A stretch of 64,000 nt of DNA. Source: UBA7446 sp024639165. GTDB lineage: Bacteria; Bacteroidota; Bacteroidia; Flavobacteriales; Flavobacteriaceae. Position 1 is the stretch's first letter; each line of letters starts with the position of its first letter. Below the pieces are notes generated by a model. That model ran no database searches and was not told where the DNA came from. It saw nothing but the letters and a program-made list of their open reading frames with translations. The position numbers and the translations under genes were made by a program. Where the stretch lies: the NCBI GenBank assembly GCA_024639165.1, contig JAHEIX010000001.1:53004-117003 (forward strand), given 5' to 3'. Below are positions 33,916 through 43,303 of the stretch, piece by piece.

Positions 33916-34557
33916 ATGTATGAACTGCGAGAACTTAGCGATCACAATTACGGCCTTTATTTGGTTTTGGCATTGACGCTACTATCTGCGCTTAAGCTTG
34001 TCAATCCCTGGCGCCTAAATTCTATGATGTGTTTTTGGGCTGGGATTGGAAAGATAGAAGAACTTAATAAGCCTTTCAATTTATCAAAGAGGGTTTCAAT
34101 ACTCACTTTTGTTTTGAGGAGTCTGATATTTGGTCTTGTTGTACGGGTGTTTCAAAACAAGAGCTTTCATATTTCAAGCTTTGACCAGGAAGTCTTGTAT
34201 TATGGAGGTGGTTTTATGATTTTTTGGGTATTGAAGACATTCCTTGAGGGTGGTTTTATGTCTTTTTTTAACAGGCAAGAAGTGTTCTTCAGGATAATTC
34301 ACATACGCACCTTAAACAAAGAAAAATTAACCTTTTTTTATGGCTGCTTGCTATTTGGTTTGGCTTTCACCGGATTTGGCGAAATACCATCAATAGTTTT
34401 TGCCTCAGGCTATGCGGTAGCCGTCTTGGCGATTCATCTCAATATGATAAAACTGTATTTTAAGCATCTTAACGTTATGCCGGTCTATATTATTTTGTAT
34501 ATTTGCGCCTCTGAAATTGCCCCTATATGGCTAGTGTTACACATACTCAAGTTTTGA
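33916..34557 (+). CDS. DUF4271 membrane protein
   Basis: A 213-residue protein with about six helices that matches the Bacteroidota-specific DUF4271 family (YGLYLVLALTLLSALKLVNP, FNLSKRVSILTFVLRSLIFG, LEGGFMSFFNRQEVFF). Function unknown. It overlaps the downstream hemD gene by 31 bases (4 if the TTG start of hemD is used). The constant pairing of these two genes in flavobacteria, as I recall it, hints at a shared role near heme or envelope biology. Confidence 0.86.
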   Translation: MYELRELSDHNYGLYLVLALTLLSALKLVNPWRLNSMMCFWAGIGKIEELNKPFNLSKRVSILTFVLRSLIFGLVVRVFQNKSFHISSFDQEVLYYGGGFMIFWVLKTFLEGGFMSFFNRQEVFFRIIHIRTLNKEKLTFFYGCLLFGLAFTGFGEIPSIVFASGYAVAVLAIHLNMIKLYFKHLNVMPVYIILYICASEIAPIWLVLHILKF

Positions 34558-35312
34558 CAAAAACGGCAAAAGTTAAAACCATTTTGGTTTCTCAACCTGC
34601 GCCATCAATCGAAAATTCTCCGTACAACCAGCTTATTGAAAAACGTAAGGTAAGCATAGACTTTAGGCCCTTTATACACGTTGAGGGAGTGTCTTCAAGA
34701 GAAGTTCGCCTACAAAAAATTGACATCACTCAGTTTAGCGCCATTATTTTTACAAGTCGGAATGCTGTTGACCATTTCTTTCGTTTGGCTGAAGAATTAC
34801 GCTATACGGTACCTAGTACCATGCGCTATTTTTGTCAATCTGAAGCGGTTGCGTACTATTTGCAGAAATATGTCGTGTATCGCAAACGCAAAATTTATGT
34901 TGGAAAGCGCACCTTAGAGGAGCTGTTAAAAGAGGTTGTTAAATACAAAGATGAATCTTTTCTTCTTCCTTGTTCTGATAGACTTAAAGCTAGCATTGCT
35001 GAAAAGCTAGACGCCACGGGCATCAACTGGACGAAAGGTGTTTTTTACAAAACTGTCATCAGTGATTTGTCTGATCTACGAAACGTTTATTACGATATTT
35101 TGGTGTTTTTTAGTCCCTCTGGAATAGAATCATTGTTTCATAATTTTGCTGATTTTGAGCAAAATGAAACGCGTATAGCGGTGTTTGGAACTTCAACAAA
35201 AAAAGCAGCTTTGGATAAAAATCTGCGTATAGATATCTTGGCGCCTACAGCCGAAAATCCATCCATGACCAAAGCCTTAGACGATTATATAGCAAAAGCT
35301 AACAAGCGCTAG
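34527..35312 (+). CDS. hemD: Uroporphyrinogen-III synthase
   Basis: Closes the linear tetrapyrrole hydroxymethylbilane to uroporphyrinogen III. HemD is poorly conserved, but VKTILVSQPAP, IIFTSRNAVDHFF, YFCQSEAVAYYLQKY and VFFSPSGIESLF follow the family pattern. Length 261. The ATG at 34527 gives a 31-base overlap with the DUF4271 gene; a TTG at 34554, inside the stop of that gene, would start MTKTAKVKTIL and looks equally plausible by homology. Other heme genes are elsewhere, apart from the heme chaperone hemW near 10 kb. Confidence 0.85.
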   Translation: MASVTHTQVLTKTAKVKTILVSQPAPSIENSPYNQLIEKRKVSIDFRPFIHVEGVSSREVRLQKIDITQFSAIIFTSRNAVDHFFRLAEELRYTVPSTMRYFCQSEAVAYYLQKYVVYRKRKIYVGKRTLEELLKEVVKYKDESFLLPCSDRLKASIAEKLDATGINWTKGVFYKTVISDLSDLRNVYYDILVFFSPSGIESLFHNFADFEQNETRIAVFGTSTKKAALDKNLRIDILAPTAENPSMTKALDDYIAKANKR

Positions 35313-35313
35313 T

Positions 35314-35700
35314 TTAAGCCCTTATATACCCTACAAGTAAATTTACCCACCCTAGAATAAGCAACAACCCACCTATTGGGGTTACTGGGCCTAAAAGAGC
35401 TGGCAGCCCCGTGTCACCATACATGGTTGACAAGGATAACAAATAAATAGAGCTAGAAAATAGCAGGGTGCCAATTACAAAGAGTAGTGCAGTTCGCGAC
35501 ATGACCTTTTTTGAACCAGGAGATAGACTCAAAAAAAGCAATGCCAGTCCATGAAAAAACTGATAACGCACGCCCACCTCAAAAGATTGAAGGGCATCTG
35601 CAGACAGCATATCCGATAATAAATGTGCACCAAAAGCACCAAGGACAACAGCGCTTCCACAAAAAAGCACCCCAAAAATTTGTGACAGTTTATACTTCAT
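35314..35700 (-). CDS. DUF423 family membrane protein
   Basis: A 128-residue protein with four helices. The DUF423 pattern is clear: VLGAFGAHLLSD near the start, FEVGVRYQFFHGLALLFLS, and TPIGGLLLILGWVNLL at the end. Function unknown. It is a single-gene unit that converges on hemD with one base between the stops. Confidence 0.9.
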   Translation of the reverse strand: MKYKLSQIFGVLFCGSAVVLGAFGAHLLSDMLSADALQSFEVGVRYQFFHGLALLFLSLSPGSKKVMSRTALLFVIGTLLFSSSIYLLSLSTMYGDTGLPALLGPVTPIGGLLLILGWVNLLVGYIRA

Positions 35701-35753
35701 GTTGATTTTCTTCTAAAATAGTTTACTAGTTTTATACTCCCAATATAAAGGTA

Positions 35754-36224
35754 TTGAAAAAAGAAGACAAACACATTTCGTTAGACGGCATAGACAAAGC
35801 CATATTACGGGTGTTGATGGAAAACGCCAGGACGCCTGTACAAGAAATAGCAAGACAACTTGATCTGTCTGGTTCTGCTGTACACCAACGAATCAAAAAA
35901 TTAGAAGATGCCAAGCTGATTACGGGAAGCTATTTGAAACTAAATCCTGCATCCCTTGGTTATAGCACAACAGCCTACATTGGGGTCTATTTGGACAAAG
36001 CCATGCGAAACCCAGAAGCAGTAGCACAATTGAAGAAAATTACTGAAGTTGTAGAATGCCACTATACCACGGGAAACTGGAGCATTTTAATTAAGATTTT
36101 GTGTAAAAATAACGAGCATTTAATGCAATTACTCAATCATAAGATCCAATCAATTGAGGGGGTTTCAAGAACAGAAACCTTCATCTCTCTACATCAACAA
36201 ATTGATCGTCAAATCAGCATTTAA
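35754..36224 (+). CDS. Lrp/AsnC family transcriptional regulator
   Basis: N-terminal winged helix-turn-helix (LDGIDKAILRVLMENARTPV ... SGSAVHQRIKKLEDAKLITG) and a C-terminal RAM ligand domain (TAYIGVYLDKA; VECHYTTGNWSILIKI). Length 156 is standard. The start is TTG; the nearest in-frame ATG would cut into the first helix of the DNA-binding domain. Lrp-type proteins respond to amino acids. Its stop overlaps that of the convergent metallopeptidase gene by 4 bases. Targets unknown. Confidence 0.92.
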   Translation: MKKEDKHISLDGIDKAILRVLMENARTPVQEIARQLDLSGSAVHQRIKKLEDAKLITGSYLKLNPASLGYSTTAYIGVYLDKAMRNPEAVAQLKKITEVVECHYTTGNWSILIKILCKNNEHLMQLLNHKIQSIEGVSRTETFISLHQQIDRQISI

Positions 36225-36913
36225 CGCCTAGAACCACTTGCCACACTAAGGGCAAAATAAACAAGGGTAGCTAGTGAACCTATTGCAGCAACAACGTAGG
36301 TTCTTGCAGCCCAATTTAAGGCATCTTTTGACATGGCATATTCGCGTTGATTGACCATGTTTTTGCGTTGCAACCAAGCCAATGCACGCTTACTTGCGTC
36401 ATACTCAACTGGCAGTGTAACAAAGCTAAACAAAGTGCCCAAGCCAAACAGCACCACTCCTGCAACAGCTAGATTATAACCCATTGCAGAACCAAGGCCT
36501 AACACAAATCCGCCAAAAATAATGTACATAGACATTCGTGAAGCCACGCTTACAACAGGGACCAAAAGCGAACGAAACTGCAACCAATCATAGCTTTGGG
36601 CGTGTTGGACGGCATGACCACATTCATGAGCAGCCACAGCAGCAGCAGCAGCATTTCTTTCATGATATACACTCTCACTTAGGTTTACCGTCTTCGTTTT
36701 AGGATTATAGTGATCTGTTAGTCTGCCCTGGACAGCGGTAACGTTAACATTGCGAATCCCATGGTCAGCCAACATTTTTTCGGCTATTTCCTTACCAGAC
36801 ATTTGGTTACTTAACTGTACCTTACTGTATTTCTTAAACTTTGACTTCAATTTGCCTTGAACCCACATGCTAGCACCAGCAAATAAGGCAATTATTATAT
36901 AATATTCTATCAT
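36221..36913 (-). CDS. Membrane zinc metallopeptidase, YugP family
   Basis: A 230-residue membrane protein with an N-terminal helix, a cytoplasmic or periplasmic peptidase part with the zinc motif AAHECGHAVQHAQSYDWL, and three more helices. It matches the YugP-like neutral zinc metallopeptidase family (GKEIAEKMLADHGIRNVNV, DHYNPKTKTVNLSESVY). Substrates are unknown. Stands alone with the Lrp gene converging on it. Confidence 0.92.
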   Translation of the reverse strand: MIEYYIIIALFAGASMWVQGKLKSKFKKYSKVQLSNQMSGKEIAEKMLADHGIRNVNVTAVQGRLTDHYNPKTKTVNLSESVYHERNAAAAAVAAHECGHAVQHAQSYDWLQFRSLLVPVVSVASRMSMYIIFGGFVLGLGSAMGYNLAVAGVVLFGLGTLFSFVTLPVEYDASKRALAWLQRKNMVNQREYAMSKDALNWAARTYVVAAIGSLATLVYFALSVASGSRR

Positions 36914-36953
36914 AACTATTTTTTAATATTTACATGACAAAAACAATACCATG

Positions 36954-37211
36954 CTACTTTTTTGAGCGTATTATAAAGGTAATAATAAATAAAATGATAG
37001 AAAAAGAAATACAGTTGGCAACAATTACAGAAGGACTTTCAATCAATAAACCATACACCAGCCAACTCAAGGTACCAGTACCCATCACTAGATACATGCT
37101 GAGTGACAAACCGTCAGCTGTTTTAGATTTCCATATTTTAAATGCTTGTGGCAAAAAAGCAGATGTAGTTAGCGTAGCTGCAATAAAGCCTATATATTCT
37201 GGATGTATCAT
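36954..37211 (-). CDS. SemiSWEET family (PQ-loop) sugar transporter
   Basis: An 85-residue protein with three helices and the PQ-loop motif TTSAFLPQAFKIWKSKTADGLS. SemiSWEETs dimerise to form a pore for mono- or disaccharides. I start at the ATG at 37211, one base past the leuS stop; a TTG four codons earlier overlaps leuS. It is probably read through from leuS, an unrelated gene. Confidence 0.92.
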   Translation of the reverse strand: MIHPEYIGFIAATLTTSAFLPQAFKIWKSKTADGLSLSMYLVMGTGTLSWLVYGLLIESPSVIVANCISFSIILFIITFIIRSKK

Positions 37212-37212
37212 G

Positions 37213-40026
37213 CTAGATAACAATATTCACAATCTTATTCGGAACCACAATTACCTTTTTAAGTGCTTTCCCATCTAAATAGGTTTGGGTACGGTCGTCT
37301 TGCAGCACAGCAGCTTCAATTTCTTCCTTGCTCAAATCCGTACCTAAAGCGAGTGTAAAGCGCATTTTTCCATTAAAGCTTATTGGATATTCCTTGGTAT
37401 CGTCTTTAAGGTAGCCAGGGTTTGCTACAGGAAATACAGCCGTTGTAATAGACGTTGAGTGCCCCATTAATGCCCATAGCTCCTCACAAATATGTGGCGC
37501 AAATGGCGCAAGAAGAATGGTCAATGGCTCTAAAATTTCACGCTGATTACACTTTGCAGCAGTAAGTTCGTTGGTTGCAATCATAAATGCGCTAACCGAG
37601 GTGTTCAAAGAAAAAGCCTCAATATCTTGTGTCACTTTTTCAATGGTTTTGTGCAGTGTTTTTAGCGATGCTTTTGAAGGCTTTTCTTCACTTACCCCAA
37701 AGGAATCCGATTGGTGAAATAATCGCCAAAACTTGTTTAAGAAACTACTGACCCCTGAAATACCTGCGGTATTCCAAGGTTTGGCCTGTTCTATAGGGCC
37801 TAAAAACATTTCATACATGCGCAAGGTATCGGCTCCATATTGATCGCAAATAGCATCTGGATTGACAACATTGTACTTAGACTTCGACATTTTCTCTACC
37901 TCACGCCCAACAATATACTTGCCATCTTCCAATTCAAATGTTGCGTCAGCAAAATGGGGTTGCCACTTTTTTACTTCCTCAATATTCAATTCATTCTGAG
38001 GTGAAACCAAAGAAACATCTACATGAACAGGAACTACCTTCTGTCCCTTACAAAGTCCCTTAGAAAGATATGTTTGGGTATCGGCAAGGCGATAGACAAA
38101 AGCGCTTTCACCCAATATCATCCCTTGATTGATAAGTTTCTTTGCAAAGTTTTTTACAGGAACTAGCCCCAAGTCATACATAAAATACTGCCAAAATCTC
38201 GAGTAGAGTAAGTGGCCTGTAGCATGCTCGCTTCCGCCCAAATAAAGATCTACTTCTTTCCAATAATGCAAAGCAGCTGGACTTGCAAAAGCCTCGGTAT
38301 TTTGAGCATCCATATAGCGGTTAAAATACCAAGAGCTACCCGCCCAACCTGGCATGGTGTTCTGTTCCAAAGGGAATATATTTTCATTATCAATTAAGTC
38401 GTTAGCAACCACCTTGTTTTGCTTTGTGTCCCACGCCCAGTGTGTGGCATTGCCTAGCGGTGGCGCACCATCTGAAGTGGGTAAATATTTTGAAACCTCT
38501 GGGAGTTCTAACGGTAGACACTTTTCTGGAATAAGCCTTGGAAGACCCGCAACAAAATATACAGGAATAGGTTCGCCCCAATACCGCTGTCGACTGAAAA
38601 CTGCGTCGCGCAAGCGATAGGTAGTAGCGCCATCGCCCATACCTGTTGCACCTAAGTGCTCAATAATTTTTTGAGTAGCATCGACATACGAAAGCCCGTC
38701 GAGAAAATCTGAGTTTGCGATCACGGTTTTTTCTTTATCAGAAAAAGCAGCTTGTGAAACATCAACATCTTTGAAAATATTTTTTATTGGCAGCTTGAAA
38801 TGCGTAGCAAAATCAAAGTCACGCTGATCTCCACAAGGCACTGCCATAACGGCTCCCGTACCATAACCGGCCAAAACATAATCTCCTATCCAAATGGGTA
38901 CTTTTTCGTTGGTAATGGGATGAATGGCATAAGCGCCTGTAAATACGCCACTTATACGTGAAACATCGCTCATACGGTCACGCTCGCTGCGTTGGGCTGT
39001 TTGCGTAACATAAGCAGCAACGGCGTCGCTTTGTGCATCAGAAGTAATTTCAGCTACCCATTCATGTTCTGGAGCCAAAGTCAAAAATGTAACCCCAAAA
39101 AGAGTGTCAGCTCTGGTGGTAAATACTTCTATTTGGCGATCGCTATTTTCTATTGGAAAACGAACACTTGCACCCACGGATTTACCAATCCAATTTCGTT
39201 GCATTTCTTTGAGTGGTTCGGGCCAATCAATTTCGTTCAGTCCCTCAAGCAATCGGTCGGCATATGCAGAAATACGCATGCTCCACTGCTTCATTTTCTT
39301 GCGCTCCACAGGGTGTCCGCCTCGTTCAGAAACCCCTTGAACGACCTCGTCATTGGCAAGAACAGTACCCAAAGCAGGGCACCAATTCACTTCTGTTTCT
39401 GCCAAATACGTTAGTCGATAATACAACAGGAATTGCTCCTGCGCAACGCTGTCCATTTGCTGCCATGCAGCGGCCGTTAGTGATGGTGTGTTCTCATCAC
39501 AAACAGCATTTAAATTTTTGGTTCCATACTTTTCAAGATGTGCAACAAGTGTAACTATTTCACGAGCTTTATCCTGACTTTTATCATACCAAGCATCAAA
39601 AAGCAAAGAAAAAATCCATTGTGTCCAACGATAATAAGAGGAATCGGAAGTACGCACCTCTCGTGACCAATCAAAAGAAAAGCCCATGCGATCAAGCTGT
39701 TCTCGATAGCGCTTGATATTGGTTTCCGTTGTAATGGCTGGATGTTGACCTGTTTGTATGGCGTATTGTTCTGCGGGTAGTCCGAATGAATCATAGCCTT
39801 GTGGGTGGAGCACATTAAAACCGCTATGACGTTTATAGCGAGCCACTATGTCACTTGCAATATACCCTAAAGGGTGTCCAACGTGAAGACCTGCACCAGA
39901 TGGATAAGGAAACATATCAAGCACATAATACTTAGGCTTGTCAGACGGTTGTACAACTTTATAGGTTTCTTTTGACGCCCAAATCGCTTGCCATTTTTCT
40001 TCTATCTCTTGAAAAGGATACCCCAT
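37213..40026 (-). CDS. leuS: Leucyl-tRNA synthetase
   Basis: Class Ia synthetase, 937 residues. HIGH-type motif in MFPYPSGAGLHVGHPLGY, the editing domain with TRADTLFGVTFLTLAPEH, and KMSKS in VEKMSKSKYNVVNPD. The ATG at 40026 (MGYPFQEIEEKW) is chosen over a GTG two codons earlier. Possible inserted segment at about 650-700 (LSKGLCKGQKVVPVHVDVS), typical of Bacteroidota LeuS. Large antisense frames within it are not genes. Confidence 0.97.
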   Translation of the reverse strand: MGYPFQEIEEKWQAIWASKETYKVVQPSDKPKYYVLDMFPYPSGAGLHVGHPLGYIASDIVARYKRHSGFNVLHPQGYDSFGLPAEQYAIQTGQHPAITTETNIKRYREQLDRMGFSFDWSREVRTSDSSYYRWTQWIFSLLFDAWYDKSQDKAREIVTLVAHLEKYGTKNLNAVCDENTPSLTAAAWQQMDSVAQEQFLLYYRLTYLAETEVNWCPALGTVLANDEVVQGVSERGGHPVERKKMKQWSMRISAYADRLLEGLNEIDWPEPLKEMQRNWIGKSVGASVRFPIENSDRQIEVFTTRADTLFGVTFLTLAPEHEWVAEITSDAQSDAVAAYVTQTAQRSERDRMSDVSRISGVFTGAYAIHPITNEKVPIWIGDYVLAGYGTGAVMAVPCGDQRDFDFATHFKLPIKNIFKDVDVSQAAFSDKEKTVIANSDFLDGLSYVDATQKIIEHLGATGMGDGATTYRLRDAVFSRQRYWGEPIPVYFVAGLPRLIPEKCLPLELPEVSKYLPTSDGAPPLGNATHWAWDTKQNKVVANDLIDNENIFPLEQNTMPGWAGSSWYFNRYMDAQNTEAFASPAALHYWKEVDLYLGGSEHATGHLLYSRFWQYFMYDLGLVPVKNFAKKLINQGMILGESAFVYRLADTQTYLSKGLCKGQKVVPVHVDVSLVSPQNELNIEEVKKWQPHFADATFELEDGKYIVGREVEKMSKSKYNVVNPDAICDQYGADTLRMYEMFLGPIEQAKPWNTAGISGVSSFLNKFWRLFHQSDSFGVSEEKPSKASLKTLHKTIEKVTQDIEAFSLNTSVSAFMIATNELTAAKCNQREILEPLTILLAPFAPHICEELWALMGHSTSITTAVFPVANPGYLKDDTKEYPISFNGKMRFTLALGTDLSKEEIEAAVLQDDRTQTYLDGKALKKVIVVPNKIVNIVI

Positions 40027-40042
40027 ATGCACAATTAAGCGA

Positions 40043-40050
40043 CAAAAATA
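40043..40050 (-). promoter_or_regulatory. Candidate -7 box of leuS
   Basis: Minus strand TATTTTTG, perfect, 16 bases before the ATG. No clear -33 element. Confidence 0.45.
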
Positions 40051-40128
40051 ACATTTTAAACACGAGCTTTATTGATTAGACCAAGATTTGTTCGGTCATA
40101 TTTTCTATTTTTATGGCATAGAACAACT

Positions 40129-40998
40129 ATGTCTGCAACTCGTATTTACAAACGCCGTCTTTTAACTTCTTATCTATCTGTAGTAAGCAGTACTGCTTTG
40201 GTGCTTTTTGTCTTGAGCGTTTTGGGTTTTGTGCTGCTCAACAGCCAGTCCATTGCCAATTATTTTAAAGAGCAGGTGGCTATGACCGTTTTTTTGGATG
40301 ACGAAACCAAAGAAATGGAACGCGAACAACTGACAACCACCATGCGATTGGCGCCTTTCACCAAGTCGGTTCGCTTTGTTTCAAAAGAAACTGCCGCCGC
40401 TGAGCACAGTGCCACTATTGGTGAAGATTTTATGGACTTCCTAGGCTATAACCCCTTACAAGATGCCTTGGATATTGGACTTAAGGCCGAATTTGTCACA
40501 ACAGAAGTTTTAGATAGTCTAAGTGACGTGATGGAGCAAAAGCCCTTTATTTCTGAAGTACTCTACGACAGGCCGCTAATTGTTTTGCTCAACCAGAACA
40601 TTGAGCGCTTTAGTTTTTGGTTGTTGATTTGTAGTGCTGTCTTTGTCGCCATTGCCTTATTGCTCATCAACCACTCCATTAAATTATCAATTTACAGCAA
40701 GCGATTGGTCATTCAAACCATGTTGTTGGTAGGTGCAAGGAAAAGATTTATTCGACGACCATTTTTATGGCGCTATATGCTTTTGGGTGTCATCAGTGCG
40801 GTACTTGCCTTGGCGGGCTTTGCAGGCCTTTTAAGCTTTTTAGTGAACCTGATCCCTCAAGTTGATTGGTGGGGATCCATAGAAAATATTGCATTATTGT
40901 CTGGGGGTATTTTACTTTGTTCAGTAATGATAAGTGCCATCAGTGCTTTTTTTGCAACCCAAAGACACCTCAAATTAACCTATGACATCGTGTATTGA
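40129..40998 (+). CDS. ftsX: Cell division protein FtsX
   Basis: Permease-like partner of the FtsE ATPase that controls peptidoglycan hydrolases at the septum. Four helices: one near the N-terminus (SYLSVVSSTALVLFVLSVLG), then a periplasmic loop of ~130 residues, then three in the C-terminal FtsX domain. I start at the ATG at 40129 (MSATRIYKRRLLTSYLS), 19 codons inside a longer frame, as homologues begin with this basic stretch. First of a six-gene plus-strand run. ftsE is not in this window. Confidence 0.94.
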   Translation: MSATRIYKRRLLTSYLSVVSSTALVLFVLSVLGFVLLNSQSIANYFKEQVAMTVFLDDETKEMEREQLTTTMRLAPFTKSVRFVSKETAAAEHSATIGEDFMDFLGYNPLQDALDIGLKAEFVTTEVLDSLSDVMEQKPFISEVLYDRPLIVLLNQNIERFSFWLLICSAVFVAIALLLINHSIKLSIYSKRLVIQTMLLVGARKRFIRRPFLWRYMLLGVISAVLALAGFAGLLSFLVNLIPQVDWWGSIENIALLSGGILLCSVMISAISAFFATQRHLKLTYDIVY

Positions 40999-40999
40999 T

Positions 41000-41230
41000 A
41001 TGAAAAACGAAAAAGAGTTTTTATTTGGAAAACGTGCCTACCGCATTATGGGCTTAGGCATTGTATTAATCATAGTAGGCTTTGTATTGATGACGGGCGG
41101 AGGAAGTGATGACCCCAATGTGTTTAATCCTGAAATCTATAGCCCATTGCGCATTCGTGTAGCACCCACACTGGTACTGGCAGGATTTGCGGTTTTGGTA
41201 GTGGCTATTTTAGCCACTAAAAAGAAATAA
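41000..41230 (+). CDS. DUF3098 membrane protein
   Basis: A 76-residue protein with two helices and the DUF3098 pattern: FLFGKRAYRIMGLGIVLIIVG, GGGSDDPNVFNPEIYSPLRI. Function unknown; in Bacteroidota it usually lies between ftsX and uppP, as here, which suggests a link to cell-wall synthesis. I start at 41000, one base after the ftsX stop. It shares one base with uppP. Confidence 0.93.
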   Translation: MKNEKEFLFGKRAYRIMGLGIVLIIVGFVLMTGGGSDDPNVFNPEIYSPLRIRVAPTLVLAGFAVLVVAILATKKK

Positions 41231-42024
41231 TGGGGTTTTGGGAAGCCATTTTGTTGGGGATTGTTCAAGGACTAACCGAATTTTTGCCTGTTTCATCAAG
41301 CGGCCATTTGGCGCTGTTTACTGCCATACTAGGAAACGATCAACTGCCCGCTGAAAATCTTCTATTTACTATCCTAGTGCACGCAGCCACGGCAATTGCA
41401 ACCATGATTGTTTTTCGAAAAGATATTGCAGCTATACTCCGGGGAATCTTTAAAAAAGAGCAACCCGAAACCCGCGCCTTTGTTGGTTACATAGTGGTGT
41501 CTATGATTCCCGCGGTGGTGATAGGTTTGTTCTTTGAAGATCAAATTACAGCCCTTTTTGGTACGAACTTGGCCTTGGTGGGTGTCATGCTATGTTTGAC
41601 AGCGGCTTTGCTGTTTTTTACGGATAAGGCCTCCAATAAAAAGCAACCCATCAGCTATAAAGTCGCATTACTTATTGGGGTTGCGCAAGCAATTGCCATT
41701 CTCCCTGGAATCTCAAGAAGTGGCGCCACAATTGCCCTGGCATTACTGCTAGGAATCAGCAGACCTGAAGCAGCACGCTTTTCGTTTTTAATGGTAATCC
41801 CACTTATTTTAGGCAGTATGGCCAAATCGATTTTGGATCAAGGTACAACTGCAACCATTACTTTTGACCTTCTGCCCATGAGTGCCGGGTTTTTTGCTGC
41901 TTTAGCCTCAGGTATTTTGGCTTGTACGTGGATGATTGCACTTGTTAAGCGCAGTAAGCTGCGTTATTTTGCTGTATACTGTCTCGTAGTTGGCTTAACC
42001 GCATCTCTAGTTGCATGGATATAA
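41230..42024 (+). CDS. uppP: Undecaprenyl-diphosphatase
   Basis: Recycles the lipid carrier of cell-wall synthesis by dephosphorylating undecaprenyl diphosphate (BacA/UppP). Signatures: GLTEFLPVSSSGHLALF near the N-terminus and the phosphatase-like GISRSGATIALALLLGISR. Eight or so helices, 264 residues. Starts in the last base of the DUF3098 stop and overlaps truB by 10 bases. Also linked to bacitracin tolerance. Confidence 0.97.
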   Translation: MGFWEAILLGIVQGLTEFLPVSSSGHLALFTAILGNDQLPAENLLFTILVHAATAIATMIVFRKDIAAILRGIFKKEQPETRAFVGYIVVSMIPAVVIGLFFEDQITALFGTNLALVGVMLCLTAALLFFTDKASNKKQPISYKVALLIGVAQAIAILPGISRSGATIALALLLGISRPEAARFSFLMVIPLILGSMAKSILDQGTTATITFDLLPMSAGFFAALASGILACTWMIALVKRSKLRYFAVYCLVVGLTASLVAWI

Positions 42025-42722
42025 TTCGCACAAAAGAAGGATTTTTAGAAGGCCAGCTTTTGCTCATTGACAAGCCCCTTGGGTGGACTTCATTTCAAGT
42101 GGTAAACAAAATTCGATGGGCCATTCGCAAAGAATTTGACATTAAAAAAATCAAGGTTGGACACGCTGGAACCCTAGATCCGTTAGCTACAGGACTAATG
42201 CTGATATGCACAGGTCGTATGACCAAACAAATTGAGCAATTCATGGGGATGCACAAAACCTATACAGGCAGCTTTCGTTTGGGCGCTACAACTCCATCGT
42301 ATGATTTGGAAACTAGCGTTAGTGAACCTAAACCAACAGACCATATCACTGCTGAAATACTGGAAGAGGTGCGTGCTGGTTTTTTGGGAAATATTAAACA
42401 AAAACCACCTTTACACTCCGCCATTAAAAAAGACGGAAAACGATTATATACGCTGGCCAGAGCAGGTAAAACAACTGAAATCCCCTCTAGAGAAGTACAG
42501 ATAGTCGATTTTAAATTAACCGAAATCAATCTGCCGGATCTCAGCTTTTATGTAAGCTGTAGTAAGGGAACTTATATTCGCTCACTAGCTCATGATTTTG
42601 GACAAAAACTTGGCTGTGGAGCACATCTTAGCTCTCTAAAAAGAACTGCCATAGGCAGCTATCAACTATCAGATGCCTTGACACTTGATGCATTTTTACA
42701 TAGTTTAGATGCAAAATCCTGA
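42015..42722 (+). CDS. truB: tRNA pseudouridine-55 synthase
   Basis: Makes the universal pseudouridine 55 of tRNA. Catalytic Asp in VGHAGTLDPLATGLML, preceded by KPLGWTSFQVVNKIR; later blocks KQKPPLHSAIKKDGKRLY and CSKGTYIRSLAHDFG. At 235 residues it is the short form without a C-terminal PUA domain, as is normal in Bacteroidota. It overlaps uppP by 10 bases. Confidence 0.97.
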   Translation: MDIIRTKEGFLEGQLLLIDKPLGWTSFQVVNKIRWAIRKEFDIKKIKVGHAGTLDPLATGLMLICTGRMTKQIEQFMGMHKTYTGSFRLGATTPSYDLETSVSEPKPTDHITAEILEEVRAGFLGNIKQKPPLHSAIKKDGKRLYTLARAGKTTEIPSREVQIVDFKLTEINLPDLSFYVSCSKGTYIRSLAHDFGQKLGCGAHLSSLKRTAIGSYQLSDALTLDAFLHSLDAKS

Positions 42723-42724
42723 CC

Positions 42725-43303
42725 ATGGAAGCGTATCGCTGTGACTGGTGTTTGGCAAACCCAACTTACATTGCCTATCATGACACGGAATGGGGTGTTC
42801 CGATATATGATGATGTGACATTGTTTGAAGCCCTGCTACTTGAAACCTTTCAAGCGGGCTTATCTTGGTGGTCGGTATTAAAGAAGCGAGATAACTTTCG
42901 CAAAGCTTTTTATGACTTTGACGTGAGGCGCATTGCCCAAATGACAGCCTACAACGTAGATGAGCTAATGCAAAATAAGGGCATCATCCGTAACAGAGGA
43001 AAAATCAATGCAGCCATTTCAAATGCACAATCCTTTATTCAAATTCAAAAGGATGTAGGTTGTTTTAGTGATTTCATGTGGAGCTACACAAACGGTGTGC
43101 CGATTCAAAACACCTACACCCAAACAAAAGAACTGCCCCAGACCAACTTGCTTGCTACACAAATGAGCCATGATTTAAAAAAGCGGGGATTTAAATATAT
43201 AGGAAAGATTACCATGTACGCCCATATGCAAGCTGTTGGTATGGTTAACGATCACGTAGTAGATTGCTTCAGACACAAAGAGGTGTCTAATCTAAGTAAC
43301 TGA
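42725..43303 (+). CDS. tag: DNA-3-methyladenine glycosylase I
   Basis: Removes 3-methyladenine from DNA. The zinc-binding and catalytic residues typical of Tag are present: RCDWC at the N-terminus, YIAYHDTEWGVPIYDD, LSWWSVLKKRDNFRKAF, and the C-terminal NDHVVDCFRH. Length 192. It ends the ftsX run, two bases after truB, and its 3' end overlaps aat by 17 bases. Confidence 0.96.
   Translation: MEAYRCDWCLANPTYIAYHDTEWGVPIYDDVTLFEALLLETFQAGLSWWSVLKKRDNFRKAFYDFDVRRIAQMTAYNVDELMQNKGIIRNRGKINAAISNAQSFIQIQKDVGCFSDFMWSYTNGVPIQNTYTQTKELPQTNLLATQMSHDLKKRGFKYIGKITMYAHMQAVGMVNDHVVDCFRHKEVSNLSN

Noticed and set aside
34681..34917. 78-codon frame inside hemD
   Set aside because: Shadow frame in hemD without homology or upstream signals.
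38992..39414. 140-codon frame antisense to leuS
   Set aside because: It lies wholly within the well-conserved leuS gene, has Cys/Phe/His-rich odd composition and no start context.
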